Source: JBKPIY01 sp046730475 (lineage in GTDB: Bacteria > Actinomycetota > Thermoleophilia > Solirubrobacterales > 70-9). From it: a stretch of DNA of 25,401 nucleotides. The stretch is from positions 1 through 25,401 of the forward strand of contig JBKPIY010000034.1 of assembly GCA_046730475.1 (NCBI GenBank), in the 5' to 3' direction. Positions within the stretch are counted from its first letter, which is position 1. Every line of letters starts with the position of its first letter. The translations under genes and the position numbers were made by a program. Of this stretch, positions 13,103 through 21,099 are shown piece after piece. Under the pieces are notes generated by a model. The model was not told where the DNA came from. It was given only the letters and a program-made list of their open reading frames with translations, and did not search any database.

Positions 13103-15532
13103 TTGCTAGCGACTTACGTAAGCGCGCTCGTCATCATCCTCGGATCGATCCTGGTCGGGCGGGCGCTGACCCGCGCGCTCGGGTCGCGGGAGACGACCTG
13201 GCTGGAGCCGGTGGTGGGCTTCGCCGTCGTCGTCCTGGTCGGCTCGCTTACGGTGCGCGGGTTCAACACCGCCACCGCCTCCGCGATCGCGATCGGCGCT
13301 CTGATGCTGATCTCGCTCACCTACCTGCGCTTCCGGGTGATGACGGTCGACGACCTCCGGGTGGCCGCCGCCCCCGCCCTGGTGGCGGGCGCGGTCGCCT
13401 CTCTCCCGCTCCTGGCAAGCATGCGGGTGGGGATCCTCGGGGTGGGGATCAACAACGACCTCGCCGAGCACCTGCTGTGGGCGAACTGGCTCCAGCACCA
13501 GACCGACCCCACCCCGGTCGGGCTCGTGAACGGCTATCCGGTCGGGCCCCACTCGCTGGCCGCCGCGCTCGGGAACGTGTTCGGGTTCGAGATGACGGAC
13601 GCGATCGTCGGGCTCCTGATCGCCGTCGCGGTCCTCACCAGCCTCACCGCTCTCGTCCTCCTTCGCGAGCTGCCCCCGTTGCGGCGGGTCCTGGGCGCGG
13701 CCTTGGTGGCCCTTCCCTACATGAGCGCCTCGGCGCTCGCGGTGGGCGGGTTCAAGGAGACGACGATCGCCCTGATCGTGCTCGGCTTCGTCGTCGGGCT
13801 TGCCAGGCTCGAGCGCGAGGGAGCCGACCGCGCCCTGCTGGTGTCCCTCGGCCTGATCGCCGCCGGGGCGATGGCCGTCTACAGCTACCCGGGGCTCTCC
13901 TGGCTGATCGCCGCCGCCGGCCTGTTGGCGCTGGTCGCGCTCGTGCGGGCCTGGCGGGCCGGCAACCTCGGCCCCGCCGTCCGTCACGGGGCGGCCGTGG
14001 CGCTGATCCCGATCGCCGTCTTCCTGGTCGCCGCCGCCAGCGAGATCCCCCGCGCCAGGACCTTCCACGACCGGAGCGGCGTCACCACCGTGATCGAGGG
14101 CAACTCGAAGCTCCGCCAGGCGGTCTCCCCGCTGGAGACCCTCGGCGCCTGGCCCGACAGCGACTTCCTCTCGGGCACCAGCGGCCCGCCCGCGTACCTC
14201 GCCTTCGGCATCCTCGGCCTCGTCGCTCTCGGCTTCGCGGCGCTGTGGTGGCTGCGGCGGGGTTCGCTCGCCATCCCCGTCGCGGTCGCGGGCGCCGGGG
14301 CGGTCTACCTCTACACCCTGGCGACGGCGGGCCTCTACGTCCAATCGAAGGCGCTGGCGGTGCCCGCCCCGGTGGTGATGCTGCTGATCGCCCGGGCTCT
14401 CCTCGATCCGGAGCGTCCGAGGGTCCGGTGGGGGGCGGTCGCCAAGCCCGCGCTTGCCGTCGCGTTCGTCGTGGTGGCGGGTTACTCCTCTTTCGTCGCC
14501 CTCCGCGACGCCGTGGTCGCCCCCAACGAGCATTCCGACGAGCTCGACTCGATCCGCGCCCGGGTCCAGGGCGAGTGGACCCTGTCGCTCACCACCGACC
14601 GGTTCACCGACTACCAGCTCGGGACCACGATGGTCGGGAGCCCGGCGCGAAACGCGCAGATCATCATCCCCTCGCGCGGCGGCAAGGACTATCGCCTGCC
14701 GCTTGACTTCGACTCGGTCGATCCCGAGACGCTCGACCAGTTCAGGTGGGTGCTGGCGACCCGCGCCCCCTACCGCTCCCAGCCGCCCCCCAACCTGCGG
14801 CTGGTCGAGCAGACGCGCTCGTACGAGCTCTGGGAGCGGGTTGGGCCGACGCCCGTGGACGAGCGCGTCTTCGGCGAGGAGGCTCGCCCGGGCAAGGTCC
14901 TGGGCTGCACGAAGAAGGACCTGGCGATCGGCGTCAAGCGGGAGGTGGCCACGGAGGCGACGATCTTCGACCCGCGGCCCGTGATCGGCAAGCGCTACGG
15001 GTGGCGGCCGGACAACGAGCTCGGCGGAGGCGAGTCGGCGACGCTGACGCTCAAGCTGCCGCCCGGGCACTGGGAGCTCTCGATGCAGTACCAGAGTCCC
15101 GTCGTCGGGCTCACGGTGGAGGCCGGGGGTCACAGCTTCGACGTCCCCGCCGCGATGGACGGAGCGATCCCGTTCCGGCTCGGCCAGGGTCCGTTCTGGC
15201 CCGTGGGCGCGGTGACCTCGAGCGGGGGGCCGGTACCGATCACGGTCCGGGCCGATGACCTCTCGACGTTCCAGCGGCTGATCGGGGTCAGCCGCAAGGC
15301 GGCGATCGGCAACATCGCCGCCACCCAGGCCAACCCCTACCGGACCATCCCCTTCTCCCAGGCCTGCGGCAAGTATGTCGATCACTACAAGGTCCGCAAG
15401 CGGGTGCTGAAGCGCAAGCACATCGAGCGCCTCCGCGAGATCGCCCACGCCGCGCTCGACGGCCATTACCAGCCGAAGACCTCCGAGGAGCGGACCGCGA
15501 TCAAGGCGAACAGGGCCGCCGAGGGCCAATAG
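13103..15532 (+). CDS. Large GT-C-like integral membrane protein, first of a tandem pair
   Basis: The 809-residue protein has about eleven hydrophobic helices in residues 1-480, then a soluble, probably extracytoplasmic domain. The first large loop holds GINNDLAEHLLWANWL (115-130, with Asp119, Glu122 and His123) and NGYPVGPHSL (143-152). Acidic residues and His in this loop are typical of GT-C glycosyltransferases using polyprenyl-phosphate sugars, and the layout resembles the DUF6541 group. The C-terminal part has a Rossmann-like portion (SLTTDRFTDYQLG, LPLDFDSVDPETLDQF, WVLATRAPY) and then a beta-rich portion (LPPGHWELSMQYQSP, GHSFDVP) like a carbohydrate-binding sandwich. The start is TTG 13103. 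It is followed after 3 nt by a paralogue of the same design. A role in cell-envelope glycan or glycolipid assembly is inferred only; no nucleotide-sugar genes adjoin. Confidence 0.75.
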   Translation: MLATYVSALVIILGSILVGRALTRALGSRETTWLEPVVGFAVVVLVGSLTVRGFNTATASAIAIGALMLISLTYLRFRVMTVDDLRVAAAPALVAGAVASLPLLASMRVGILGVGINNDLAEHLLWANWLQHQTDPTPVGLVNGYPVGPHSLAAALGNVFGFEMTDAIVGLLIAVAVLTSLTALVLLRELPPLRRVLGAALVALPYMSASALAVGGFKETTIALIVLGFVVGLARLEREGADRALLVSLGLIAAGAMAVYSYPGLSWLIAAAGLLALVALVRAWRAGNLGPAVRHGAAVALIPIAVFLVAAASEIPRARTFHDRSGVTTVIEGNSKLRQAVSPLETLGAWPDSDFLSGTSGPPAYLAFGILGLVALGFAALWWLRRGSLAIPVAVAGAGAVYLYTLATAGLYVQSKALAVPAPVVMLLIARALLDPERPRVRWGAVAKPALAVAFVVVAGYSSFVALRDAVVAPNEHSDELDSIRARVQGEWTLSLTTDRFTDYQLGTTMVGSPARNAQIIIPSRGGKDYRLPLDFDSVDPETLDQFRWVLATRAPYRSQPPPNLRLVEQTRSYELWERVGPTPVDERVFGEEARPGKVLGCTKKDLAIGVKREVATEATIFDPRPVIGKRYGWRPDNELGGGESATLTLKLPPGHWELSMQYQSPVVGLTVEAGGHSFDVPAAMDGAIPFRLGQGPFWPVGAVTSSGGPVPITVRADDLSTFQRLIGVSRKAAIGNIAATQANPYRTIPFSQACGKYVDHYKVRKRVLKRKHIERLREIAHAALDGHYQPKTSEERTAIKANRAAEGQ

Positions 15533-15535
15533 GAA

Positions 15536-18034
15536 CTGATCGCCGCCTACGCATCCGCCCTCCTCATCGTCGTCGGTTCGGTGGCGGTGGGCCGGGCGCT
15601 CACCCGGGCGCTGGGATGGCGAGAGGTCACCTGGCTCGAGCCCGCGGTTGGGTTCGCCGTGCTGGCGCTGGTCGGCTCGCTCACGATCAGAGCCTTCAAC
15701 GGGGCCGGCGGCTCGGCGATCGCCCTCGGACTCTCGGTCGCGGCGAGCCTGGCCTACCTTCGGGGCCGAATGCTGCCGCGGAGGGAGGTGGGCGCCGCCG
15801 CCGGGGCGGCGCTCGCCGCCACCGCGCTCGCCTCGCTTCCCTTCATCGCCAGCGAGAGGCTCGGCGTCCTCGGCGTCGGGATCAACAACGACCTCGCCAC
15901 CCATGAGCTGTGGGCGGAGTGGCTTCGCACCCAGAGCGATCCGGCGCCCGTCGGGCTCATCAACGGCTACCCGATCGGGCTCCATTCCCTGGCCGCCTCG
16001 CTCGGCCAGGTCTTCGGCTTCGAGATGACCGACGCATTCGCCGGGCTGCTGATCGCGGTGGCGGTGCTGACGGCGCTGACGGCGGTCGGGCCCCTGCGCG
16101 ATCTTCCGGCGGTCCGCCGGACGTTCGCCTGTGCGCTCGTCGCCCTCCCGTACATGGGGGCCTCGGCGTTCGCGATTGGAGGGTTCAAGGAAACGGCGAT
16201 GGCGCTGATCGTGCTCGCCTTCGTGGTGGCGCTGGCGAGGCTCGAGCGCGAGTGGCCGGGCGACCGAGCGCTCGCGGTCTCGCTCGGCGTGCTGGCCGCG
16301 GGGTCGCTCTCCGTCTACAGCTATCCCGGCCTCTACTGGCTGGCGGGCGCGGCCGCGCTGCTGGCGCTCGCCGGAGCGGCCAGGGCGCTTCGGCGCCGGC
16401 ACCTCGGCTTGGCATTCCGCCGCGCCGCGCCGTTGGTGGCGGTCGGGGCCGCGGTCCTCCTGGTGGCGGGTGCCAGCGAGATCGACCGGGCGGTGAGCTT
16501 CCAGGAGCGGAGCGGGATCGAGCAGACGATCTCCGGCAACTCGAAGCTGCGCCAGGCCGTCTCCCCTCTGGAGACCCTCGGGGCGTGGCCGCACGGCAAC
16601 TACCTGGCAGGGACCTCGGGCCCACCCGCGTGGGCCCTGTTCGCGGCGATCGGCCTACTTGCCCTGGCCTACGCGACGCTCTGGTGGCTTCGCCGAGGGT
16701 CGCTCGCGATCCCTCTCGGGGTGGCGGCGGCCGGCGCCATCTATCTGGGGGCGCTGGCGAGGGCGGGGTTCTACGTCCAGGCGAAGGCGCTCGCGGTCCC
16801 GGCGGCGCTGGTGATGCTGATGCTGGTCGCCTCGCTGCTGACGCCGGGGCGGGAGGCCGAGGTCGGCCGCCGCCGCCAGCCGGCGCCCGGGTCGGCGCGC
16901 TGGGCCCGGTACGCGCTCGCGGCTGCCTTCGCGGTGGTGGCGGCGTCATCGACGTTCGTGGCACTGCGTGACGCGATTGTCGCCCCAAACACACACGCCA
17001 ACGAGCTCAACGCGATCCGAGCGCGCGTCGGAGACGGCTGGGTGCTGTCGCTGACAACGGATCGGTTCACCGATTACGAGCTCCGCAGCACGAAGGTTGC
17101 GAGCCCGTTCCTGAACGCCGAGATCATCGTCCCCTCAACCCGCGGCAAGGACTACGTTCTCCCGCTCGACTTCGACTCGGCCCCACCCGAGGTCTACGAC
17201 CTGTTCAAGTGGGTGCTGGTGACCCGCGCCCCCTACCGCTCGGCGCCGCCGCCGAACCTGCGCTTGGTCGCACAGACGCGCTCCTATGAGCTCTGGAAGC
17301 GAGTTGGCCCCACCCCGCTCGACTCGCGAGTTCTGGGCGAGAAGGGCAAAGCCGGCAAGCTCCTCCGCTGCCGCTCGGAGGCCGCGGACGGGCGCCGGGC
17401 GTTGGCTGTGGGGACCTCGGCGACGATCTTCCGGCAGCCACCGATGGTCGCGCAACCGACCACTTGGCGCCCCGGGAACCAGCTCTCCCCCGGGACCTCG
17501 GCAACGCGAACGGTGGACCTGCCCCGCGGACGCTGGCTCCTCTCTCTTCAGTACCTGAGCCCGCTTCGGGGCGTCACGGTGCGTGCGGCCGGGCACAGCT
17601 TCGAGCTCCCCGCGTCGGTCGACGGGGCGGTTCCCTTCCGGTACGGCCCTTGGTGGCGGGTGGGTGAGATCCGCTCCCCCGGCGGCCCGGTCAAGGTCAC
17701 CGTCCAGGTGCACCGAGTATCGGCACTTCAGCGGCTATTGGGCGTCGACCGCCCGGCGGTGATCGGGAAGCTCGCCGCCACCCGCCCCGATCCCGAGGAG
17801 ACCGTCCCGATCTCGGCCGCCTGCGGCCACTACGTCGACCACTACTTCGTTTCGTCGTCGATGGTTCGAAGCCAAAGCGCGGCGGTGCAGCGCCGGCGCC
17901 AGCGCGCGCGGGTCGCCCGCGCCGGCCATTTCCGCCCCACCGCGCGGCTCGAAGCGGAGAGCAATGCCGCCAATTCCCTTCGCCAGAGCCGGACCGGCCT
18001 CCAGCGCGCTGGCACTACTGTTACGACGAGATGA
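15536..18034 (+). CDS. Large GT-C-like integral membrane protein, second of a tandem pair (CTG start)
   Basis: The 832-residue paralogue aligns with the preceding protein from end to end. Shared stretches include the first-loop motif (GINNDLATHELWAEWL), INGYPIGLHSLAA, FGFEMTDAFAGLLIAVAVLT, SVYSYPGLYWL, NSKLRQAVSPLETLGAWP, LSLTTDRFTDYEL and KDYVLPLDFDS. Position for position the first codon of its partner aligns with CTG 15536, which lies 3 nt after the partner's TAG and just behind an AGGA sequence. The first conventional start, GTG 15581, would cut off most of the first membrane helix (AAYASALLIVVGSVAVG). CTG is therefore the better start. A longer Arg- and Ala-rich C-terminus (VQRRRQRARVARAG) differs from the partner. 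The two may form a heterodimer or act on different acceptors; the biochemical function is unknown. Confidence 0.75.
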   Translation: MIAAYASALLIVVGSVAVGRALTRALGWREVTWLEPAVGFAVLALVGSLTIRAFNGAGGSAIALGLSVAASLAYLRGRMLPRREVGAAAGAALAATALASLPFIASERLGVLGVGINNDLATHELWAEWLRTQSDPAPVGLINGYPIGLHSLAASLGQVFGFEMTDAFAGLLIAVAVLTALTAVGPLRDLPAVRRTFACALVALPYMGASAFAIGGFKETAMALIVLAFVVALARLEREWPGDRALAVSLGVLAAGSLSVYSYPGLYWLAGAAALLALAGAARALRRRHLGLAFRRAAPLVAVGAAVLLVAGASEIDRAVSFQERSGIEQTISGNSKLRQAVSPLETLGAWPHGNYLAGTSGPPAWALFAAIGLLALAYATLWWLRRGSLAIPLGVAAAGAIYLGALARAGFYVQAKALAVPAALVMLMLVASLLTPGREAEVGRRRQPAPGSARWARYALAAAFAVVAASSTFVALRDAIVAPNTHANELNAIRARVGDGWVLSLTTDRFTDYELRSTKVASPFLNAEIIVPSTRGKDYVLPLDFDSAPPEVYDLFKWVLVTRAPYRSAPPPNLRLVAQTRSYELWKRVGPTPLDSRVLGEKGKAGKLLRCRSEAADGRRALAVGTSATIFRQPPMVAQPTTWRPGNQLSPGTSATRTVDLPRGRWLLSLQYLSPLRGVTVRAAGHSFELPASVDGAVPFRYGPWWRVGEIRSPGGPVKVTVQVHRVSALQRLLGVDRPAVIGKLAATRPDPEETVPISAACGHYVDHYFVSSSMVRSQSAAVQRRRQRARVARAGHFRPTARLEAESNAANSLRQSRTGLQRAGTTVTTR

Positions 18035-18050
18035 ACGCGGAGAGGGAGAG

Positions 18051-18911
18051 GTGAACCCGCGGGCGGAGGCCGAGGACCGGCTCGGCGGCGAGTTCGAGGC
18101 CCGGGTGCTCGAGCCCTCGCCCCCGGCGGTCACCGAGCCTCCCTATGCCGACGATCCGGTCGCCGCGGGCGAGGTCCCGGAGGGCCGCCGGCTCGTCTCC
18201 CCGGTGAGCGAGCACGGCGATTTCACCTGGGACGAGCTCGCCGCGGACAAACCCGATCTCGCGAGCTGGTGCGCCGAGCGCTGGCTCGGGGCGTGGCGCC
18301 GGCTCGAGCCCCTCCCAGAGGGGTTCGCGGATACCCGCGAAGCCCTCCACAAGGTGGCGGAGGATGTCGTCTCGCCCGCCCGCAAGCCCGACAACGAGAT
18401 CGCCCTGCGCTACACCCGGTGCGGCTTCGGCACCCCCTTCTTCGATCAGGACGGGGTCGACTGCCAGGTCCGGGTCCAGCACGGCGAGCTGGTCCGCCAG
18501 CGCGGCGAGGTGGAGTCGCGGGAGCCGCTCGACGGCGTCGACGTCGCCGCCGCCCACGCCCTCGGCGAGTTCTACGGCTTCGCCTGCTCGGTCCTCGAGG
18601 AGCTCCGTGGGGAGAACACCGACGAGGACCCCTCCCTGACCCAACTCTGGCCCGAACACTTCGACATCGCCTTCGACCTCGGAAAGGAGTCGGCAGGTAG
18701 CCGGGCCACCTACGGCGCTTCCCCGGGCGACGACGACCACGACGAGCCCTACCTCTACGTCCTCCCGCTCGGCGCCGATCTCACCGGCGAGCTCTGGAAC
18801 GCGACCGGCTTCACCGGCGCCGAGCTCACCTACTCCGACCTGCTCGCCGCCGGGAACCAGCGCCGCGCCGCCCTCGACTTCATGCGAGCGCGGCTGCGGG
18901 CGCTCCGCTAG
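18051..18911 (+). CDS. Conserved actinobacterial protein of unknown function
   Basis: The 286-residue protein is acidic and soluble, with no signal peptide or membrane helix. I recognise it as a family common in actinobacteria but know no function or catalytic motif for it. Notable segments are RYTRCGFGTPFF (120-131), ALGEFYGFACSVLEELR (170-186), QLWPEHFDIAFDLG (198-211), RATYGASPGDDDHDEPYLYV (218-237) and ELWNATGFTGAEL (247-259). The conserved WPEHFD together with the D/H-rich GDDDHDEPY could form a metal or ligand site, but this is a guess. Start GTG 18051 follows GGAGAGGGAGAG; the longer frame from 17964 overlaps the membrane protein gene. It is 16 nt downstream of that gene and may be cotranscribed. 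Confidence 0.75.
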   Translation: MNPRAEAEDRLGGEFEARVLEPSPPAVTEPPYADDPVAAGEVPEGRRLVSPVSEHGDFTWDELAADKPDLASWCAERWLGAWRRLEPLPEGFADTREALHKVAEDVVSPARKPDNEIALRYTRCGFGTPFFDQDGVDCQVRVQHGELVRQRGEVESREPLDGVDVAAAHALGEFYGFACSVLEELRGENTDEDPSLTQLWPEHFDIAFDLGKESAGSRATYGASPGDDDHDEPYLYVLPLGADLTGELWNATGFTGAELTYSDLLAAGNQRRAALDFMRARLRALR

Positions 18912-18927
18912 CACTGGCAGCCCGAAG

Positions 18928-19000
18928 AGCCGACGCCCGGACTCGAACCGGGGACCGCTTCATTACGAGTGAAGTGCTCTACCAGCTGAGCTACGTCGGC
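18928..19000 (-). tRNA. tRNA-Thr (anticodon CGT)
   Basis: The minus strand gives the acceptor stem GCCGACG/CGTCGGC and D stem GCTC/GAGC. The anticodon stem CTTCA/TGAAG carries the loop CTCGTAA (anticodon CGT, reading ACG). The T arm is CCCGG-TTCGAGT-CCGGG and the discriminator is T. The length is 73 nt without encoded CCA. Together with the GGT species at 915-987 it covers three of the four Thr codons. Confidence 0.95.
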
Positions 19001-19073
19001 TCGCGGACGAGGGTACTCGACCGCCGCCCGGTACTGAAGGAGGCGACCGGCGACGCGGGCGGCGGCCAAACCG

Positions 19074-19079
19074 TAGGAT
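19074..19079 (+). promoter_or_regulatory. Putative -10 box of the lipoprotein gene (leaderless)
   Basis: TAGGAT lies 7 nt before ATG 19087, with no ribosome binding site between them. No clear -35 is seen. Confidence 0.4.
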
Positions 19080-19086
19080 TCTGCGC

Positions 19087-19608
19087 ATGCTTCGCGGGAC
19101 CACCGGAACCGGCCGCCTGCTGCCTCTGGCGGCGGCTCTGGTTGCCTTGGCTGTCGTGGGGTGCGGAGGTGGCGGTGGGAGCTCGAGCAAGACGACCGCC
19201 TCCGGGAACATCCAAACCTACGGTGCGGAGGCAGACAAGTCCGACCGCGCCGCCGTGGCAGCGGCGCTCCGAGGCTACTTCGACGCCCGAGCCGACGGCG
19301 ACTGGGCGCGGTCCTGCACCTACCTGGCGACCCGGACTCGGAGGGAGCTCGAACAATTCACGAGCCTGTCGCCCCGGCTGAAGGGAGCCGACTGCGGGAA
19401 GCTCGTAGGCGCCGTGAGCGCGGCGATGCCTGCCGAGCAGAGGGCCAGGAGCACCGCCGCCGTGACGGCGATCCTGAGCGTCCGGGTCAAGGGCGACACC
19501 GCAGCCGTCATCTACCGCTCCGCCGGCGGGGTCAAGTCCGCCATCCCGATGGTCCGCGAGGGCTCCGACTGGAAGATGGGGGCGCTGGTCGGCTCCGAGG
19601 TGAGCTAA
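19087..19608 (+). CDS. Secreted lipoprotein with NTF2/DUF4878-like fold
   Basis: The 173-residue product has a lipoprotein signal: Arg-containing start, hydrophobic LLPLAAALVALAVVG and lipobox VVGC with Cys26 as the lipidated residue, followed by a Gly/Ser linker. The mature part (about 50-173) begins with an AAVAAALRGYFDARADGDWARSC helix and ends with a SAIPMVREGSDWKMGAL strand pair. This is the layout of NTF2-like domains of the DUF4878/SnoaL-like kind found in many actinobacterial lipoproteins. Two cysteines in the mature region (in WARSC and ADCGK) could form a disulfide. No enzymatic role can be assigned. It stands alone with its own terminator. Confidence 0.75.
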   Translation: MLRGTTGTGRLLPLAAALVALAVVGCGGGGGSSSKTTASGNIQTYGAEADKSDRAAVAAALRGYFDARADGDWARSCTYLATRTRRELEQFTSLSPRLKGADCGKLVGAVSAAMPAEQRARSTAAVTAILSVRVKGDTAAVIYRSAGGVKSAIPMVREGSDWKMGALVGSEVS

Positions 19609-19631
19609 GCCCGCGGTGAACCGCTGCGGGC
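19609..19631 (+). terminator. Hairpin directly after the lipoprotein gene
   Basis: GCCCGC (19609-19614) pairs with GCGGGC (19626-19631), with an inner GG/CC pair and a TGAA loop. An alternative inner stem is GCGG-TGAA-CCGC. It begins immediately after the TAA stop and is followed by GATTT, so a Rho-independent terminator is plausible. Confidence 0.5.
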
Positions 19632-19720
19632 GATTTACGAACCAGGCGCGATCGACGCCGTTGTCAGGGACCGCCTCCTCCTCTAAGGAGCCCGAAGGGC
19701 CGATGCCGGGGCTTGCTCGT

Positions 19721-19749
19721 TTAACAACGCTTGAAGCCGGAGTGATAAT
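19721..19749 (+). promoter_or_regulatory. Near-consensus sigma-70 promoter of ctaB
   Basis: TTAACA (19721-19726) is followed by a 17-nt spacer and GATAAT (19744-19749, preceded by T): 5 of 6 matches in each box. Transcription would start near 19757, leaving a leader of about 50 nt that contains the small hairpin GGGCG-TACCATGT-CGCCC and the ribosome binding site AAGGAGG. It is the strongest promoter-like sequence in the window. Confidence 0.65.
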
Positions 19750-19805
19750 TGCTCGATAGGGCGTACCATGTCGCCCAAGGCTCAGAGTCAGTGAAGGAGG
19801 CTGGC

Positions 19806-21083
19806 ATGGGTCGCGAGAAGCAGCTGGTTGCCGACCGAAGGGCAGCGTGGGTGTCGCCCGCCGGCGAAGCGGCGCCCGGCGCATGGCTTCGCCTGGCGGC
19901 GCTGGGGGCCGCTGGCGTGACCACGCTGGTGGTGGTCAGCGGCGCCCTCCACCTCGGCATTCCCCACAGGGCGCTGGGGATCCTGGCGGCGCCACTGGTG
20001 GCCGCCGTGGTGATTGCCGCCGCCGGTGTCCACCGCCGGCTGCTGCCGATCTCGATCGCCGCCCTTGGCTTGCTCGGGGTCGAGAGCGGCTTCGGGGTGA
20101 TCGTGGCGCTCGCGGGCCACGCCCGCTGGGCCGCCGCCCTTCACCTCGCCTTCGGGGCTCTGACTCTCGCCGCGGTCTGGCTGACCACGGCCGCCGCCTT
20201 CCGGGGAGAGCCTGTGCCGGCCGGTACCTGGAAGGACTACGTCACCCTCACCAAGCCGCGGATCATGGTGTTGCTCCTGATCACGGCCGCAGGCGGCATG
20301 TTCGTCGGCGCACAGGGGGTGCCGAGGCTGTGGCAGCTGGCGATGGTGCTGGCCGGCGGGGCGCTCGCCTGCGCCGGGGCAAGCGCGCTCAACAACTACC
20401 TCGATCGCGATATCGACGCCCTGATGGGGAAACGCACCGCGAGCCGACCGATCGTGGCGGGTCGACTCACCGCTCCGCGCGCCCTCGAGTTCGGGCTGGT
20501 GCTCTCGGCCTTCTCGTTCGTGCTGCTGGCCAGCCTGGTCAACGTTCTGGCGGCGGTGCTGGCGCTGATCGGGAATCTCTTCTACGTGCTGGTCTACACG
20601 CGCTGGCTGAAGCGGTCCACCGCGCAGAACATCGTGATCGGCGGCGCCGCCGGCGCGGTGCCGCCGCTCGTCGGCTGGGCGGCGGCGACCGGCAATCTCA
20701 CCCTGCCTGCGGCGTTCCTCTTCCTGATCATCTTCTTCTGGACTCCGCCCCACTTCTGGGCGCTGGCCCTTCTGATCAAGCGCGAGTACGCCGCGGCCAG
20801 CATCCCGATGCTGCCCGTCGTCCGCGGAGATCGCGAGACCTCACGCCGGATACTCGCCTACTCGCTCGTGCTCGCCGCGACGACCCTGTTGCCGTTCCTG
20901 TGGCACACGGTGGGGGGGGTCTACCTGGCGACCGCGCTGGCTCTCGATGCGACCTTCATCGCCCTCGCCCTGGGGCTCGCCCGAGCGCCGACCGCCGCAC
21001 GCGCCGGACGGGTGTTCCACTTCTCGTTGCTCTACCTCGCCCTTCTGTACGGCGCCCTGGCGCTGGACGTCGTGATCGCGTGA
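19806..21083 (+). CDS. ctaB: Protoheme IX farnesyltransferase (heme o synthase) fused to an N-terminal CtaA-like half domain
   Basis: The 425-residue protein is longer than the usual 280-310 of CtaB. Residues 140-425 form the UbiA-type prenyltransferase that attaches farnesyl to heme b, giving heme o for the oxidase. YVTLTKPRIM leads in, the first Asp-rich motif NNYLDRDID is at 196-204 and RPI follows. The second motif region reads RGDRETSRRI. Residues 28-133 hold four extra helices with paired His (His49, His105, His113) in SGALHLGIPH and ALHLAFGAL, resembling one half of the heme A synthase CtaA/Cox15. A complete CtaA is not in the window. Start ATG 19806 is set by AAGGAGG 6 nt upstream. 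A frame extension to 19749 lacks such a site. It is on the strand opposite the oxidase operon and convergent with its end. Confidence 0.9.
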   Translation: MGREKQLVADRRAAWVSPAGEAAPGAWLRLAALGAAGVTTLVVVSGALHLGIPHRALGILAAPLVAAVVIAAAGVHRRLLPISIAALGLLGVESGFGVIVALAGHARWAAALHLAFGALTLAAVWLTTAAAFRGEPVPAGTWKDYVTLTKPRIMVLLLITAAGGMFVGAQGVPRLWQLAMVLAGGALACAGASALNNYLDRDIDALMGKRTASRPIVAGRLTAPRALEFGLVLSAFSFVLLASLVNVLAAVLALIGNLFYVLVYTRWLKRSTAQNIVIGGAAGAVPPLVGWAAATGNLTLPAAFLFLIIFFWTPPHFWALALLIKREYAAASIPMLPVVRGDRETSRRILAYSLVLAATTLLPFLWHTVGGVYLATALALDATFIALALGLARAPTAARAGRVFHFSLLYLALLYGALALDVVIA

Positions 21084-21086
21084 GCT

Positions 21087-21098
21087 CCCCCGCGGGGG
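21087..21098. terminator. Short GC palindrome between convergent ctaB and a small gene
   Basis: CCCCCGCGGGGG lies 3 nt after the ctaB stop and adjoins the TAG of the small minus-strand gene. At most a 4-bp stem with a tetraloop is possible, so it is a weak bidirectional terminator candidate. Confidence 0.3.
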
Positions 21099-21099
21099 T

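Noticed and set aside
13106..16594. Very long open reading frame on the minus strand (over 1100 codons) opposite the two membrane proteins.
   Set aside because: Its product is Arg/Gly/Asp/Glu-rich low-complexity sequence typical of antisense frames in high-G+C genes. The plus-strand frames have membrane helices and two mutually homologous copies.
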